A stretch of 33,211 nt of DNA from Aureispira sp. (GCA_024222455.1 JAAEPD010000052.1:1-33211); one strand, 5' to 3'; positions 24,425 to 33,211 are shown, counted from the stretch's first letter. Notes: a model not told the origin generated them from the sequence alone. Numbers and translations: made by a program.

Positions 24425-24454
24425 AAGTTTTCGATATATCTGAGCTTTCTAATA

Positions 24455-26053
24455 TTATTCTTCTTTATTATTATCTTCTTCAGTTGAATCTTCATTATCA
24501 GTAGACTCATCCTTGCTGTTGTCTTCTTCTACAGCATCAGTAGTTTCTTTATATTCAAATTCTTTTTTGAACTCTTCTACAGATGCTTTAGTTTCCACAT
24601 TTACAGCCGTTGCTTCATGATGGTGATCTTCATGCTCTTCATCATGGTGTCCTTCAGCATAATTAGCTCCAGTCACCTCAGCAATCTTAGGTCCTACATA
24701 TTGGTCTCCAGAAGTTTTCAAGATAGACTTGATCTCAGCAATAGCTACTACTGGTGCTACACGGATAAAGACTAAGTAAGCTACTCCAAATACACCAAAA
24801 GTAAATAAGTAATCACCAACCTCTACCCAAGATGGAGAGTAATAACTCCAGCTAGATGGTAAAAAGTCTCTATGTAATGAAGTTACGATAATTACAAATC
24901 GCTCAAACCACATACCTACATTCACTATCAATGAGAGAACGAAAGTAACAACTATACTTCTACGCAATTTACGAGACCAGAAGAATTGCGGTGTAATTAC
25001 ATTACAAGTCATCATAGTAGCATATGCCCACCAGTAAGGTCCTAATGCACGATTATAGAAAGCAAACTGCTCATATATATATCCAGAGTACCATGCAATA
25101 AACAACTCAGTAAGGTATGCAACACCGACAATAGATCCTGTAAGCACAATTACTTTATTCATTGACTCAATATGCTCTATAGTAATATAGTCTTCCAAGT
25201 TTAAAACTTTTCTAGTGATGATCATCAGCGTTTGCACCATAGCAAATCCTGAGAATACAGCTCCAGCTACAAAGTAAGGAGGGAAGATTGTTGTATGCCA
25301 TCCAGGTATAACAGAAGTAGCAAAATCAAAAGATACAATCGTATGTACTGAAAGTACTAATGGAGTAGCTAAACCTGCTAAAATCAAAGCAAGTGACTCC
25401 CATCTTTGCCAGTGTTTAGCAGAACCTGTCCAACCAAACGATAAGAAGTTATATACTTTCTTTCTGAATCCTTTTGCTCTATCACGGATAGTTGCAAAAT
25501 CTGGTACTAAACCAGTATACCAGAACAATAAGGATACTGTGAAATATGTACTAATTGCAAATACATCCCATAATAAAGGTGAGTTAAAGTTCACCCATAA
25601 AGGTCCACGTGTGTTAGGATAAGGGAACACGAAAAATGCCATCCAAATACGTCCCATGTGAATCCCAGGGAAGAATGCTGCACAAATTACAGCAAAAATT
25701 GTCATCGCCTCAGCAGCACGGTTTACACCAGTACGCCATTTTTGACGGAATAACAATAAGATGGCTGAGATTAAGGTACCTGCGTGACCAATACCTACCC
25801 ACCATACAAAGTTGGTGATATCCCATCCCCAAGCAACAGTACGATTAAGGTACCAAGTCCCGATACCATACCATACGGTAAAGAATACAGAGATTGCTCC
25901 GAAACCTAATAGTCCTAATGCTCCTAGTAGGAGCATGACCCAACCTTTGCCGGGCAACTGCTCGGTAGGAGAACAAATATCCTCCGTAATTTGGTGATAT
26001 GTCTTACTGCCCGTTACTAATGGTGGGCGAACATTTGATACAACTCCACTCAT
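24455..26053 (-). CDS. actC: Alternative complex III NrfD-like subunit ActC
   Basis: The 532-residue NrfD/PsrC-family protein has about 10 membrane segments between residues 37 and 440. Family-like stretches include WWVGIGHAGTLISAILLL, FPGIHMGRIW and MNKVIVLTGS. ActC binds the quinol near the FeS subunit ActB in characterised complexes. The C-terminal tail (about 466-532) is unusual: GHHDEEHEDHHHE, then a run of about 50 mostly acidic residues ending in NNKEE. The tail would be cytoplasmic if the N-terminus is inside. The gene lies 67 bases after actB and 30 before actD. Confidence 0.93.
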   Translation of the reverse strand: MSGVVSNVRPPLVTGSKTYHQITEDICSPTEQLPGKGWVMLLLGALGLLGFGAISVFFTVWYGIGTWYLNRTVAWGWDITNFVWWVGIGHAGTLISAILLLFRQKWRTGVNRAAEAMTIFAVICAAFFPGIHMGRIWMAFFVFPYPNTRGPLWVNFNSPLLWDVFAISTYFTVSLLFWYTGLVPDFATIRDRAKGFRKKVYNFLSFGWTGSAKHWQRWESLALILAGLATPLVLSVHTIVSFDFATSVIPGWHTTIFPPYFVAGAVFSGFAMVQTLMIITRKVLNLEDYITIEHIESMNKVIVLTGSIVGVAYLTELFIAWYSGYIYEQFAFYNRALGPYWWAYATMMTCNVITPQFFWSRKLRRSIVVTFVLSLIVNVGMWFERFVIIVTSLHRDFLPSSWSYYSPSWVEVGDYLFTFGVFGVAYLVFIRVAPVVAIAEIKSILKTSGDQYVGPKIAEVTGANYAEGHHDEEHEDHHHEATAVNVETKASVEEFKKEFEYKETTDAVEEDNSKDESTDNEDSTEEDNNKEE

Positions 26054-26120
26054 AAATTATGAATTTTTATAAAAACCTTATTTGTTGTCTATGTTATTAT
26101 TCCTTTATGGAATCAATCAA

Positions 26121-29100
26121 TTACGCTGAAAATTCTTCGTCTGTATTATTTACTTTCATCAAGTAATTAACTGATGAACGAGTATTAGTTTCTTCTAAAG
26201 GAATATAAGCCAAGTCGCTTTTCATCAATTTAGCTACACCACTACTTTGGTTATTTCTATCTCCAAAGACAATAGCTCCAGCAGGGCAAGCTTGTTGACA
26301 AGCAACCTTAATGTCACTATCTTCTAGTCTTCTACCTTCTACTTTAGCAGATAATTTACCTTCCTGAATACGTTGAACACAGAAGCTACATTTTTCGATA
26401 ACTCCACGAGAACGAACTGTTACATCAGGGTTCAATACCATACGAGTTAAGTTATCAGTCATATAAGTATAGTAGTCATGACCTTCACCAACGCCTCTAT
26501 TAATATCTACCTCATTCACAGGGAATAAATCCGCAGAAGTATAATCTAGCCAGTTGAAACGACGAACTTTGAAAGGACAGTTATTTGCGCAATAACGAGT
26601 TCCTACACAACGGTTATAAGCCATTTGATTCAAACCTTCAGAACTGTGAGGTGTTGCAGCTACAGGACAAACATTCTCACAAGGAGCATTATCACAGTGC
26701 TGACACATCATTGGCATATAAACTGCGTTTGGAGAAGTTTCATCTCCATAGAAATAACGGTCAATACGCAACCAAGTCATTTCATGAACTTTATTGACTT
26801 CAAACTTACCAACAACTGGTACATTGTTCTCAGCCATACAAGCTACAGCACATGCGCCACATCCAGTACAAGCTGTCAAATCAACAGACATAGCCCAGTG
26901 GTGACCCATCTTATATTCTTCAAAATCAGGATATAAACCTTTACTGTTTAGGTATTGGTATCCTTCTCTTTTTTCTTTTAACTCTTCTATATCTTTTTCT
27001 AAATCTTTGGCTGTTGCTCTGAAAAATACAGAACGACCAGTTAAAGATCCTTGGAAACCTCTATGTCCTAAAACTTGCTCATCTACATTAAATACTTTCC
27101 CTGTAGATTCATCAACTTTAAGTTTACCAGACTCTTCTCTTGTATTCAATCCATAAGTATGGTGCATTTGAACGCAAGCAAATAAACCATCTCTTCCTTT
27201 CTGGTCACTTAACTTAGCACTTCCGCTATACTTGAATTCTGATACTGCTGGGAAATAATCTTGTCCTACATTATCACCGGCTAAACCAGCACTAGTTCTT
27301 CCGTATCCTAACCCAATAGCAACAGTTCCTTGCATTTGGCCAAATTGACGGATAACTGGTAATTTTTTATTTACACCATTTACCTCAACTTCTATGTAAT
27401 CACCATCGTTTAAACCTTGGAATACATCATAGTTGTTGTCACCATCCCATTTGATAGGAATAGATACAAAGTTATCCCAAGTTGTACGCATCACTGGATC
27501 AGGCATTTCTTGCAGCCAAGGGTTGTTTGCATACTCACCAGAACCCATGTTTACTGTTTCGTACAAAGAAACTTCCCAACTTCCTTCTGAAGCAGGTAAT
27601 GGTGCAGGTAATTTGCTTAATGCAGTTCCCACATCGCTTGATGTAACAGGAGGTGCTATTGGTTCAACATCTACACTAGTAGTGTCAGATACTGGTTGCT
27701 CTACTTCTTCTGTTTCTACTACTTCTGAAGTTGCACCAGAGTCTTTGAACCATCCATTGTGTAATGCATCATCCCAAAACGTTTGGAAAGGCACTTGTCT
27801 TGGTTGGCTACCAAATACAGTAGATTTCCAATTCATTACTAAATACTCATAATAAGCTTGCTCTGCTTGTGGAAGTGCGCCTCCCCAAGCTAAGAAGTTT
27901 TCACCTGCTTCACGAGTACTAAATAATGGGTTAATTGTAGGTTGTATTAAGTAATACTGGCCTTTTTTAGGTTCTGCATCTCCCCAAGACTCTAAGTAGT
28001 GACTTTCAGGAGCTACATATTGACAAAGGCTAGCAGTTTCATCTAAGGCTGATGCCATAGAAATAGTTACCCCACCTTTATCATTGATTGCTTTGATTCC
28101 ATCAGCAAATTGTTTTGCCATTCCAGGAAGATCAAAGGCTGGATTTGAATCCATTACTATTAAAACATCAGCACTAGCCATATTTGCAGCTAAAGCACTG
28201 ATGGCTTTATCATTTCCACGACGTTGTTTAGAGAAACCGTCCCAAGTGATTGTGTTTCCATATGCCCCTAACATTTCGTTAATTGCATTTACAACCATTT
28301 GTACATTTACATCATTCACGCCACATACTACTAATGCTCCTTCTCCTTTCTTAGCACGTTCTGCCAAAGACTTAGCAGTAGACTCAATTGATTTTTGTGC
28401 ACGATTCCATGCAAAAGTCGGTGCTGAAAAAGAACTAGCAGATTTTCCCATTGCACTAGCCACTGCTGTGTACAATGCTCCTACTGCTGCACCTTGCTCA
28501 GAAGGCTTGATCAATACACGGTGATCGGCATTAGAACCAGTCAATGACATACGACTCTCGAAATGGATGTGACGAGACATTTTGCTGTCAGCATCTTTAA
28601 TTCCTTTGTCTGTCAATCTTCTGTTTGCAGAGTATCCTGCTGTATATTCTACTGGAGAGATCCATGTTCCTAAGAAATCAGCTTCAATACCTACTACACA
28701 TTTTGCTTTATCAAAATGGTAATTAGGAACAACACGCTTTCTAAACATTGCTTGGTTAGCATCTAGTAAAGCTGAACTAGAGAATGTATCGTATTGAATA
28801 TGTTGAGTATTCGGATATTTAGATTTAAAGTCTTTGATAGCCTCTTCTAAAGTAGGACTTACTACTGTGTGAGAAACTATACGTACTTGAGCATTTGTAT
28901 TCGAAAGCTTAGATTTGATTTCATCATCAAAAACGCTCCACAATACTTTTCTCAAAAGAGCACTTTCTTGATCGTAGTTGATTTGATCCCAGTTGATTGC
29001 AGTGATTTTGTCACCAGAAACAGTTACCTGACCTTCTTTGACTACAGCTTCCCAACCATCTTTCTTAATAATGGTTTTCCCGTTCTCACTAGTGATCTCA

Positions 29101-29603
29101 TATTTACCATCTACTACAGATTCTACATTAGCTCCTTTTACTCTACCAGGATGACGTAAACGTTTAGTATCATAAAGATCTAATACAGAAGCTTGAGCAC
29201 GAGCAGAAGTTCCTCCTTTTGCAAAAGTTTCTTTTCCTTTATTAGGCATTCCAGCATTACCTTCCAACTTAATCGGGCGACCTTCACGTGTTTTAACTAA
29301 AACAGGAACTACATCACCACCTTTTACAAAAGTAGATGCATAGTATGTAGCTACACCAGGTACAATTTCTTCTGGTTTTACTACATAAGGGATAGCCTTT
29401 TTCACTGGAATTTCGCAACTAGCTACAACTGCTGCGCCTAAACCAAAGCCTACATATTTCAAAAAGTCACGACGAGATGGCTCATCTACTTCACCTTCAT
29501 TAGGGCCTAAATGCTCCTCGTTTTGAGAATCTACAAACTTAGGGTCATTAGTAAGGTCTTCTAAATTTACCCAAACTTTGTTTTTTTGATCTTTCTGACT
29601 CAT
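26121..29603 (-). CDS. actB: Alternative complex III FeS/molybdopterin-like subunit ActB
   Basis: The 1160-residue fused protein has a Tat-type motif SRRDFLK at 43-49, then a hydrophobic stretch ending VVASC with Cys63 in a lipobox-like setting, as in TAT-variant-translocated oxidoreductases. The middle (about 70-780) is the molybdopterin-oxidoreductase-like domain, which in this family carries no cofactor. From about 905 it is PsrB/NrfC-like. The first cluster motif is Cys912, 915, 918 and 922; then come CQHCDNAPCENVCP, CVGTRYCANNCP and CSFC with CQQACP. Together these suit four FeS clusters. A polar linker with DTTSVDV lies near residue 640. It passes electrons from quinol at ActC to the hemes of ActA. 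Confidence 0.95.
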   Translation of the reverse strand: MSQKDQKNKVWVNLEDLTNDPKFVDSQNEEHLGPNEGEVDEPSRRDFLKYVGFGLGAAVVASCEIPVKKAIPYVVKPEEIVPGVATYYASTFVKGGDVVPVLVKTREGRPIKLEGNAGMPNKGKETFAKGGTSARAQASVLDLYDTKRLRHPGRVKGANVESVVDGKYEITSENGKTIIKKDGWEAVVKEGQVTVSGDKITAINWDQINYDQESALLRKVLWSVFDDEIKSKLSNTNAQVRIVSHTVVSPTLEEAIKDFKSKYPNTQHIQYDTFSSSALLDANQAMFRKRVVPNYHFDKAKCVVGIEADFLGTWISPVEYTAGYSANRRLTDKGIKDADSKMSRHIHFESRMSLTGSNADHRVLIKPSEQGAAVGALYTAVASAMGKSASSFSAPTFAWNRAQKSIESTAKSLAERAKKGEGALVVCGVNDVNVQMVVNAINEMLGAYGNTITWDGFSKQRRGNDKAISALAANMASADVLIVMDSNPAFDLPGMAKQFADGIKAINDKGGVTISMASALDETASLCQYVAPESHYLESWGDAEPKKGQYYLIQPTINPLFSTREAGENFLAWGGALPQAEQAYYEYLVMNWKSTVFGSQPRQVPFQTFWDDALHNGWFKDSGATSEVVETEEVEQPVSDTTSVDVEPIAPPVTSSDVGTALSKLPAPLPASEGSWEVSLYETVNMGSGEYANNPWLQEMPDPVMRTTWDNFVSIPIKWDGDNNYDVFQGLNDGDYIEVEVNGVNKKLPVIRQFGQMQGTVAIGLGYGRTSAGLAGDNVGQDYFPAVSEFKYSGSAKLSDQKGRDGLFACVQMHHTYGLNTREESGKLKVDESTGKVFNVDEQVLGHRGFQGSLTGRSVFFRATAKDLEKDIEELKEKREGYQYLNSKGLYPDFEEYKMGHHWAMSVDLTACTGCGACAVACMAENNVPVVGKFEVNKVHEMTWLRIDRYFYGDETSPNAVYMPMMCQHCDNAPCENVCPVAATPHSSEGLNQMAYNRCVGTRYCANNCPFKVRRFNWLDYTSADLFPVNEVDINRGVGEGHDYYTYMTDNLTRMVLNPDVTVRSRGVIEKCSFCVQRIQEGKLSAKVEGRRLEDSDIKVACQQACPAGAIVFGDRNNQSSGVAKLMKSDLAYIPLEETNTRSSVNYLMKVNNTDEEFSA

Positions 29604-29726
29604 AATATTCTATGATTATCTTGAGAGGGGATTAACTCCCACAATTTTTCAATTTTTTAGCTACAATAGAATTTTAAATTCATGCCGAAAGGCTGACCAT
29701 TACAATGACCAACCTCAACTACTTTT

Positions 29727-31172
29727 CTAGTAGTGACATTTTTGACATTCCAGTCCACCAATCTCTTCCACTGTTACACCTTTACGCTTACCATCAGATA
29801 CTTCTTGGTGGTATCTTTCGTAATATTGATAGTCTGTATAATAAGAGTTGGCTTTGTTATCATCGCCATCATATGGGCCAGTTTTACTAGCATTCATACC
29901 ATCTTTGAACTGAACTTCAGTTTGACGGTGACAGTTGATACACCATCCCATAGATAAAGTAGAGTGTTGCTTCAATACAGGCATCTCTTCAACTGCACCA
30001 TGACAAGTTTGACATTTCACCTTACCTACAGTTACGTGCTGTGAGTGGTTAAAGTAAACATGATCAGGAAGGTTGTGTACACGTACCCATTCGATTGGTT
30101 TAGCTATAAATCCTTTAGCAGCTTCTAACTGTTTTTTCACAGTACGTTCTGTAACAGTAGGATTTGCTTCATGCTCTTTCTTCATCATATCTTTGAGCAA
30201 CCATTCTTCGTATATAGCTAATCTGTCTTCTGCAGTTATTGACTTATCAAAATAAGCACCTTGTCTAGGGTTAAATCCAGAAGAAGCGTAGATTTTCAAA
30301 ATCTCAGCAGTTCCATGTTCAGGACCTTTCTTCACTGCTTTGTGGCAGTTCATACAAGTATTGGTAGCAGGAATCACTGAATGTTTTGAACGACGAGCAC
30401 CATCATGGCAATATTGACAATTGATTCCATTTTTACCGGCGTGCAACTCGTGAGAGAATTTAATTGGCTGTTCAGGAGCATAATTTTGCTGACGTCCTAA
30501 TCCAATTGCATTATTTACAGTGGTATAACCACCTACTAATATTAGTAAGAATACCAACATTTTAATAATTGCTGGACTCAATATAATATCACGGATTGTT
30601 TTCTCTGGAGAGACATGATCACCTGCTTGTTTTTCAGCTAAGCGATTCAACGCATTAATGTTTCTAGCCAATAAAACAACTGCAATACCTAAGACTAAAG
30701 CTAAAAGCCAAAGAATAGCTGTAGACCCTTCACTACCACCATCTGCAGTAGCAACAGCAGGTCCATCTGCTTCTTTTTTAGCAAAAGGTCCTTCATTAGC
30801 TGCTTTCATTTCGATGTACAATAAGATATCATCGATCATAGCATCAGTCAAATCAGGATTTGCTGTCATTACACTTTTATCCCATTGGTTAAAAAGCGAG
30901 ACTGCTCTTGGCTGACCAGCACTAACCAAAGCTTGAGAGTTTCTGATCCACTCATTAAGTTGGCCTGGGAATTTTTTCCATCTATCTTTTGCTCCCTGTA
31001 AAGCGGGACCAGTCATGTCACTCACCATGTCATTGTTATGACAACTAGCACATTTCTCTATAAATAGAGACTGTCCATTCATTGGATCTGGATCTTGTGC
31101 CATAAGAGAGCCGCACAAAAAGGTAACTAGCAAGGCTAGTGAGCAAAGGCGTGCAAACATTCTATATATCAT
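29727..31172 (-). CDS. actA: Alternative complex III multiheme cytochrome ActA, with six CxxCH motifs
   Basis: From the ATG at 31170-31172 the product has 481 residues and a signal peptide ending near LMAQ. CxxCH motifs start at residues 41, 252, 273, 387, 411 and 476. The first belongs to a class I monoheme domain with a likely Met ligand in SVMTANPDL. Two membrane segments follow (about 152-170 and 203-220), then the pentaheme ActA part, ending CQKCHY at the very C-terminus. In-frame TTG and ATG codons exist up to 31217, but the predicted promoter overlaps the TTG, and later starts leave a usable leader and signal peptide. The extra domain makes this hexaheme rather than pentaheme. It is the first gene of the operon. 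Confidence 0.9.
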   Translation of the reverse strand: MIYRMFARLCSLALLVTFLCGSLMAQDPDPMNGQSLFIEKCASCHNNDMVSDMTGPALQGAKDRWKKFPGQLNEWIRNSQALVSAGQPRAVSLFNQWDKSVMTANPDLTDAMIDDILLYIEMKAANEGPFAKKEADGPAVATADGGSEGSTAILWLLALVLGIAVVLLARNINALNRLAEKQAGDHVSPEKTIRDIILSPAIIKMLVFLLILVGGYTTVNNAIGLGRQQNYAPEQPIKFSHELHAGKNGINCQYCHDGARRSKHSVIPATNTCMNCHKAVKKGPEHGTAEILKIYASSGFNPRQGAYFDKSITAEDRLAIYEEWLLKDMMKKEHEANPTVTERTVKKQLEAAKGFIAKPIEWVRVHNLPDHVYFNHSQHVTVGKVKCQTCHGAVEEMPVLKQHSTLSMGWCINCHRQTEVQFKDGMNASKTGPYDGDDNKANSYYTDYQYYERYHQEVSDGKRKGVTVEEIGGLECQKCHY

Positions 31173-31214
31173 TTTGTGTAAAAGTTTTGTCAAAAAAGAC
31201 ATTCTCATTCGAGG

Positions 31215-31246
31215 CAAAAATACAATGCGTAAACCTTTTTGCCAAA
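31215..31246 (-). promoter_or_regulatory. Promoter of the act-cox operon
   Basis: On the minus strand TTTG (31246-31243), 20 bases, then TATTTTTG (31222-31215) matches the Bacteroidota promoter pattern TTTG-N19-21-TAnnTTTG exactly. Transcription would start near 31209, giving a leader of about 37 bases to the chosen actA start. Confidence 0.65.
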
Positions 31247-31267
31247 TGTTTTATTTAGGTAATCGTT

Positions 31268-31286
31268 ATTTAGATAGCATCTAAAT
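31268..31286. promoter_or_regulatory. Palindrome upstream of the act-cox promoter, possible operator
   Basis: ATTTAGAT-AGC-ATCTAAAT is a perfect 8-bp inverted repeat with a 3-base centre, about 68 bases upstream of the predicted start site. A related half, AGATGCTA, lies at 31373-31380 and is the reverse complement of TAGCATCT at 31275-31282. The position suits an activator site, but no regulator can be named. Confidence 0.4.
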
Positions 31287-31491
31287 AGCATTTCCTTAAC
31301 AAAAGTTAACAACTTAAAAGTTTCTAGATTACGTTTTCACCACTAAACCCTTATGTTATAAGGATTCCAATAAGATGCTAAATAGTTAAACATTTATTCT
31401 TATTGAGCGACAAATTTAGAACTCTTCCCCAAAAAATTATTATTATTTGTGATTATTTCTGAAAAAACATTTCACCTAAACCTATAGTTGT

Positions 31492-32688
31492 ATGTCAATA
31501 TACAAGCCTTTTTTACTCATATCAATATTTTTCACATACATAACTGCATGTGTATCGCCTCACAAGCTCGTTGAACAGCAAAAGTTTGACGTTGCAATAC
31601 AAAAATTGACTAAAAAGTTCCGTAATAACAAAAATCGGCCTGCTGATTTAGTACAGCTTTTAGAGCAAGCTTATTTTGAAGCTATGGGCAATGATTTGAC
31701 AACTATTACTGACCTAAAAGATGAACATAATGCTGAAAACTGGGATAAGATTGCAGCCATATATAATCAGATCGACCAACGTCAACAACTCATTCAACCT
31801 TTACTCCCTTTGGTAGATGAAAATAAAAAGGAAGCTCATATTGCACTCATAGATGTTTCTGCAAAAAAAAAGGAAGCAAAGCAAGAAGCTACCAAATTTC
31901 ATTATTATAAAGGTATAGCTCTATTAGATTCGGCCCAAAGTAGCAATAGTCGTTTTATAGCAAGAGAAGCCCATGAACATTTTTTGCAAGCTCGTCAATA
32001 TCTTTCAGACTATGTCAATCAGGATTTAGAGTCCTATATAAAAACTTCTGCTGATTTAGGAACTACTTATGTGTTTATTCAATGGGAGGATGAGTGGCCG
32101 GTACAACTTCTTGATGAGTTTTACCTCAAAGCAATTAGTGACTTAGATGATTACGACTGGATTCTATTTTATACAACTGCAGATGAGCGTTTAGAGCCAA
32201 ATTATACTATAACATTAAGAACTACTTCTCATGAGGTTTCTCATGAGGGTTTTGAAGAGCAATCTTATACCGATTCGAGAGATGTAGAGGATGGGACTGA
32301 AATTGTTTATGATCAGAATGGGAAGCCCCTAAAAGATGAAAATGGTAAAACAGTTACTCGACCTAAAATAATTAATGTCTCTTGTAGAGTAAAAGAAATG
32401 CGCCAGTATAGGTCCATTCGCTTAATTACAGAATTTGAGTTAGAAGATAATATGCAAGATTTGGTTATATATGAGGAAGATTTGCGAATATTTCATGAGT
32501 TTGATAATCGCTATATCTCCTACAATGGAGACCGTAGAGCTTTGTCTGATGCACATGAAGATATGTTGGGCAACAACAGAGAGATTTATCCTGATGAAGA
32601 TGAAATGACAATATTAGCAGCAGAGCAACTGCGTTATTTGGTAGAAGATGTTTGGGATGATCAGGCTAGTGCTAATGATATTGAATAG
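31492..32688 (+). CDS. Putative lipoprotein of unknown function
   Basis: The 398-residue product has a lipoprotein signal (YITAC, Cys20). It then has an alpha-helical region of about 170 residues with repeated short helices (KFDVAIQKLTKKF, YYKGIALLDSAQ, AREAHEHFLQARQYL) that resembles TPR-like packing. The C-terminal half is mixed and acidic (EIVYDQNGKPLKDENGKTV, then many Asp/Glu). I do not recognise the family. It would be anchored in the inner leaflet of the outer membrane or in the inner membrane. It stands alone, divergent from actA, and its stop is 6 bases from the stop of the convergent PH-like gene. Confidence 0.75.
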   Translation: MSIYKPFLLISIFFTYITACVSPHKLVEQQKFDVAIQKLTKKFRNNKNRPADLVQLLEQAYFEAMGNDLTTITDLKDEHNAENWDKIAAIYNQIDQRQQLIQPLLPLVDENKKEAHIALIDVSAKKKEAKQEATKFHYYKGIALLDSAQSSNSRFIAREAHEHFLQARQYLSDYVNQDLESYIKTSADLGTTYVFIQWEDEWPVQLLDEFYLKAISDLDDYDWILFYTTADERLEPNYTITLRTTSHEVSHEGFEEQSYTDSRDVEDGTEIVYDQNGKPLKDENGKTVTRPKIINVSCRVKEMRQYRSIRLITEFELEDNMQDLVIYEEDLRIFHEFDNRYISYNGDRRALSDAHEDMLGNNREIYPDEDEMTILAAEQLRYLVEDVWDDQASANDIE

Positions 32689-32694
32689 GCTCTC

Positions 32695-33072
32695 CTAATC
32701 AATCAGCTCTTTTATTTTTTGTGCTAACTCTTTAGCTTCCTCTTCTGTGTTGATATGGTATGAGACAGGAACACCTGACCATCTAAGAATTAATTTGCAA
32801 TATATTTCTTCTTCAAAATTATTACTTCGAGAATAGTTAGAATGCTGAGAATATACTATATCTGTTACTTTATGAAGAGGAATATTTTTTTTCTTTGAGA
32901 TAACTTGGTTAGAAGTAAGGACTATTCTTGTTCTTGTAATCCCAAATTTCTCTCGTTGTCTTTCAATATATGGCTTTACATATTTTGAATCCAAGATAGG
33001 TCCTCCTAACAATAATTCTATAAAAAAAAATAGACCAGCCCCTGCTCCATACTCTGGATTAATCCAGTTCAA
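32695..33072 (-). CDS. Short PH-like domain protein, fourth paralog
   Basis: The 125-residue product has one hydrophobic stretch (about residues 12-27), then FGITRTRIVLTSNQVISKKK and NIPLHKVTDIVYSQ, a PH-like pattern. FGITRTRIV matches FGVTHNRIV, YGLTQNRIV and YGVSPNRVV in the three proteins at 1987-4277. It lacks the full two-segment membrane region and the N-terminal half, so it may be a reduced or 5'-truncated copy. The start shown is TTG, because a stop lies two codons upstream and no ATG precedes the conserved part. Copy B of the hairpin element lies 56 bases upstream. Function is unknown. Confidence 0.6.
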   Translation of the reverse strand: MNWINPEYGAGAGLFFFIELLLGGPILDSKYVKPYIERQREKFGITRTRIVLTSNQVISKKKNIPLHKVTDIVYSQHSNYSRSNNFEEEIYCKLILRWSGVPVSYHINTEEEAKELAQKIKELID

Positions 33073-33127
33073 TAAAGGTTATGTAAGTAATTATAGTAGA
33101 TGATAAATTGTTCTTTTTTATTTAGCC

Positions 33128-33195
33128 CTTCGTTAGACAACCTACCTTAATAGCTAAGGCTATTAGGCAGAACATCTACCTTGTCTAATCAAAAA
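33128..33195. repeat. 68-bp intergenic element with hairpin, copy B
   Basis: This copy shares CTTCGTTA, ATAGCTAAGGCTAT, ACCTTGT and ATCAAAAA with 5093-5158, in the same order and at similar spacing. Its hairpin, TAATAGC-TAAG-GCTATTA (33148-33165), keeps the loop while the pair next to the core changes from G-C in copy A to A-T here, a compensatory change. It lies upstream of the PH-like gene on the minus strand. Confidence 0.6.
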
Positions 33196-33211
33196 ATTAC
33201 GGCTTTATCTC

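Noticed and set aside
27433-28524. Two long plus-strand open frames opposite actB
   Set aside because: They are antisense to a gene with full family support, show no motifs and look like shadow frames.
31173-31217. Longer actA with 15 extra N-terminal residues
   Set aside because: The first codon is TTG and overlaps the predicted -7 promoter element. The extra residues would precede a normal signal peptide.
31349-31363. CCTTAT-GTT-ATAAGG hairpin between actA and the lipoprotein gene
   Set aside because: The 6-bp stem has no T-run and no link to a gene end, so chance is the simplest explanation.
1-33211. Defence system, prophage, transposon, CRISPR array or tRNA
   Set aside because: I looked for integrases, transposases, regular repeats with spacers and tRNA-like cloverleaf sequence and found none. 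The window is mainly core respiration and secretion genes.

Overview
The window is AT-rich bacterial DNA and very probably comes from a Bacteroidota species. The indications are an alternative complex III operon of the act type fused to a cytochrome aa3 operon, a PorU-like sortase next to a PorV/PorQ-like barrel (type IX secretion), an almost complete lack of Shine-Dalgarno sequences, and several matches to the Bacteroidota promoter pattern TTTG-N19-21-TAnnTTTG. A member of the Saprospiria such as Aureispira would fit, but I inferred this from style and did not test it.

Left part (1-5311). Plus-strand genes come first: the last codons of a gene cut by the window edge, a small soluble protein whose C-terminus resembles that cut gene, a DUF3592-like membrane protein, and an inositol monophosphatase family enzyme. 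Facing them is a tight minus-strand operon: a LytTR response regulator followed by three paralogous membrane proteins with PH-like domains. A 66-bp element with a small hairpin lies upstream of this operon. A diverged copy (68 bp) lies upstream of a fourth PH-like gene at the far right end.

Middle (5312-13085). A 1669-residue PorU-type C25 peptidase (His639/Cys669) and the PorV/PorQ-type outer-membrane protein form a minus-strand pair, closed by a strong terminator. A GT4-like glycosyltransferase runs divergently on the plus strand.

Right part (13086-31260). This is the terminal respiratory chain, all on the minus strand. actA-actB-actC-actD-actE-actF (quinol oxidation by alternative complex III) is followed by coxB-coxA-ctaB-coxC-coxC-coxD (aa3-type oxidase plus heme O synthase). 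It reads as one roughly 16.4-kb unit, from a promoter at 31215-31246 to a terminator at 14775-14805. Beyond the terminator, an assembly module follows as its own unit: a SCO-like protein that has lost the first copper-binding cysteine, a DUF420/CtaM-like protein, and a small CxxC membrane protein.

Working model: ActC/ActF and the FeS/heme subunits ActB, ActA and ActE oxidise menaquinol and pass electrons to the CuA site of CoxB and then to CoxA. Unusual points are a roughly 125-residue His/Asp-rich loop in ActF, further His-rich or acidic tails on CoxA, ActC and ActE, a sixth heme site fused to ActA, and the copper-ligand-deficient SCO protein. The last genes (31492-33072) are a lipoprotein of unknown function and the fourth PH-like protein. 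I see no tRNA, rRNA, CRISPR array, insertion sequence or phage gene.
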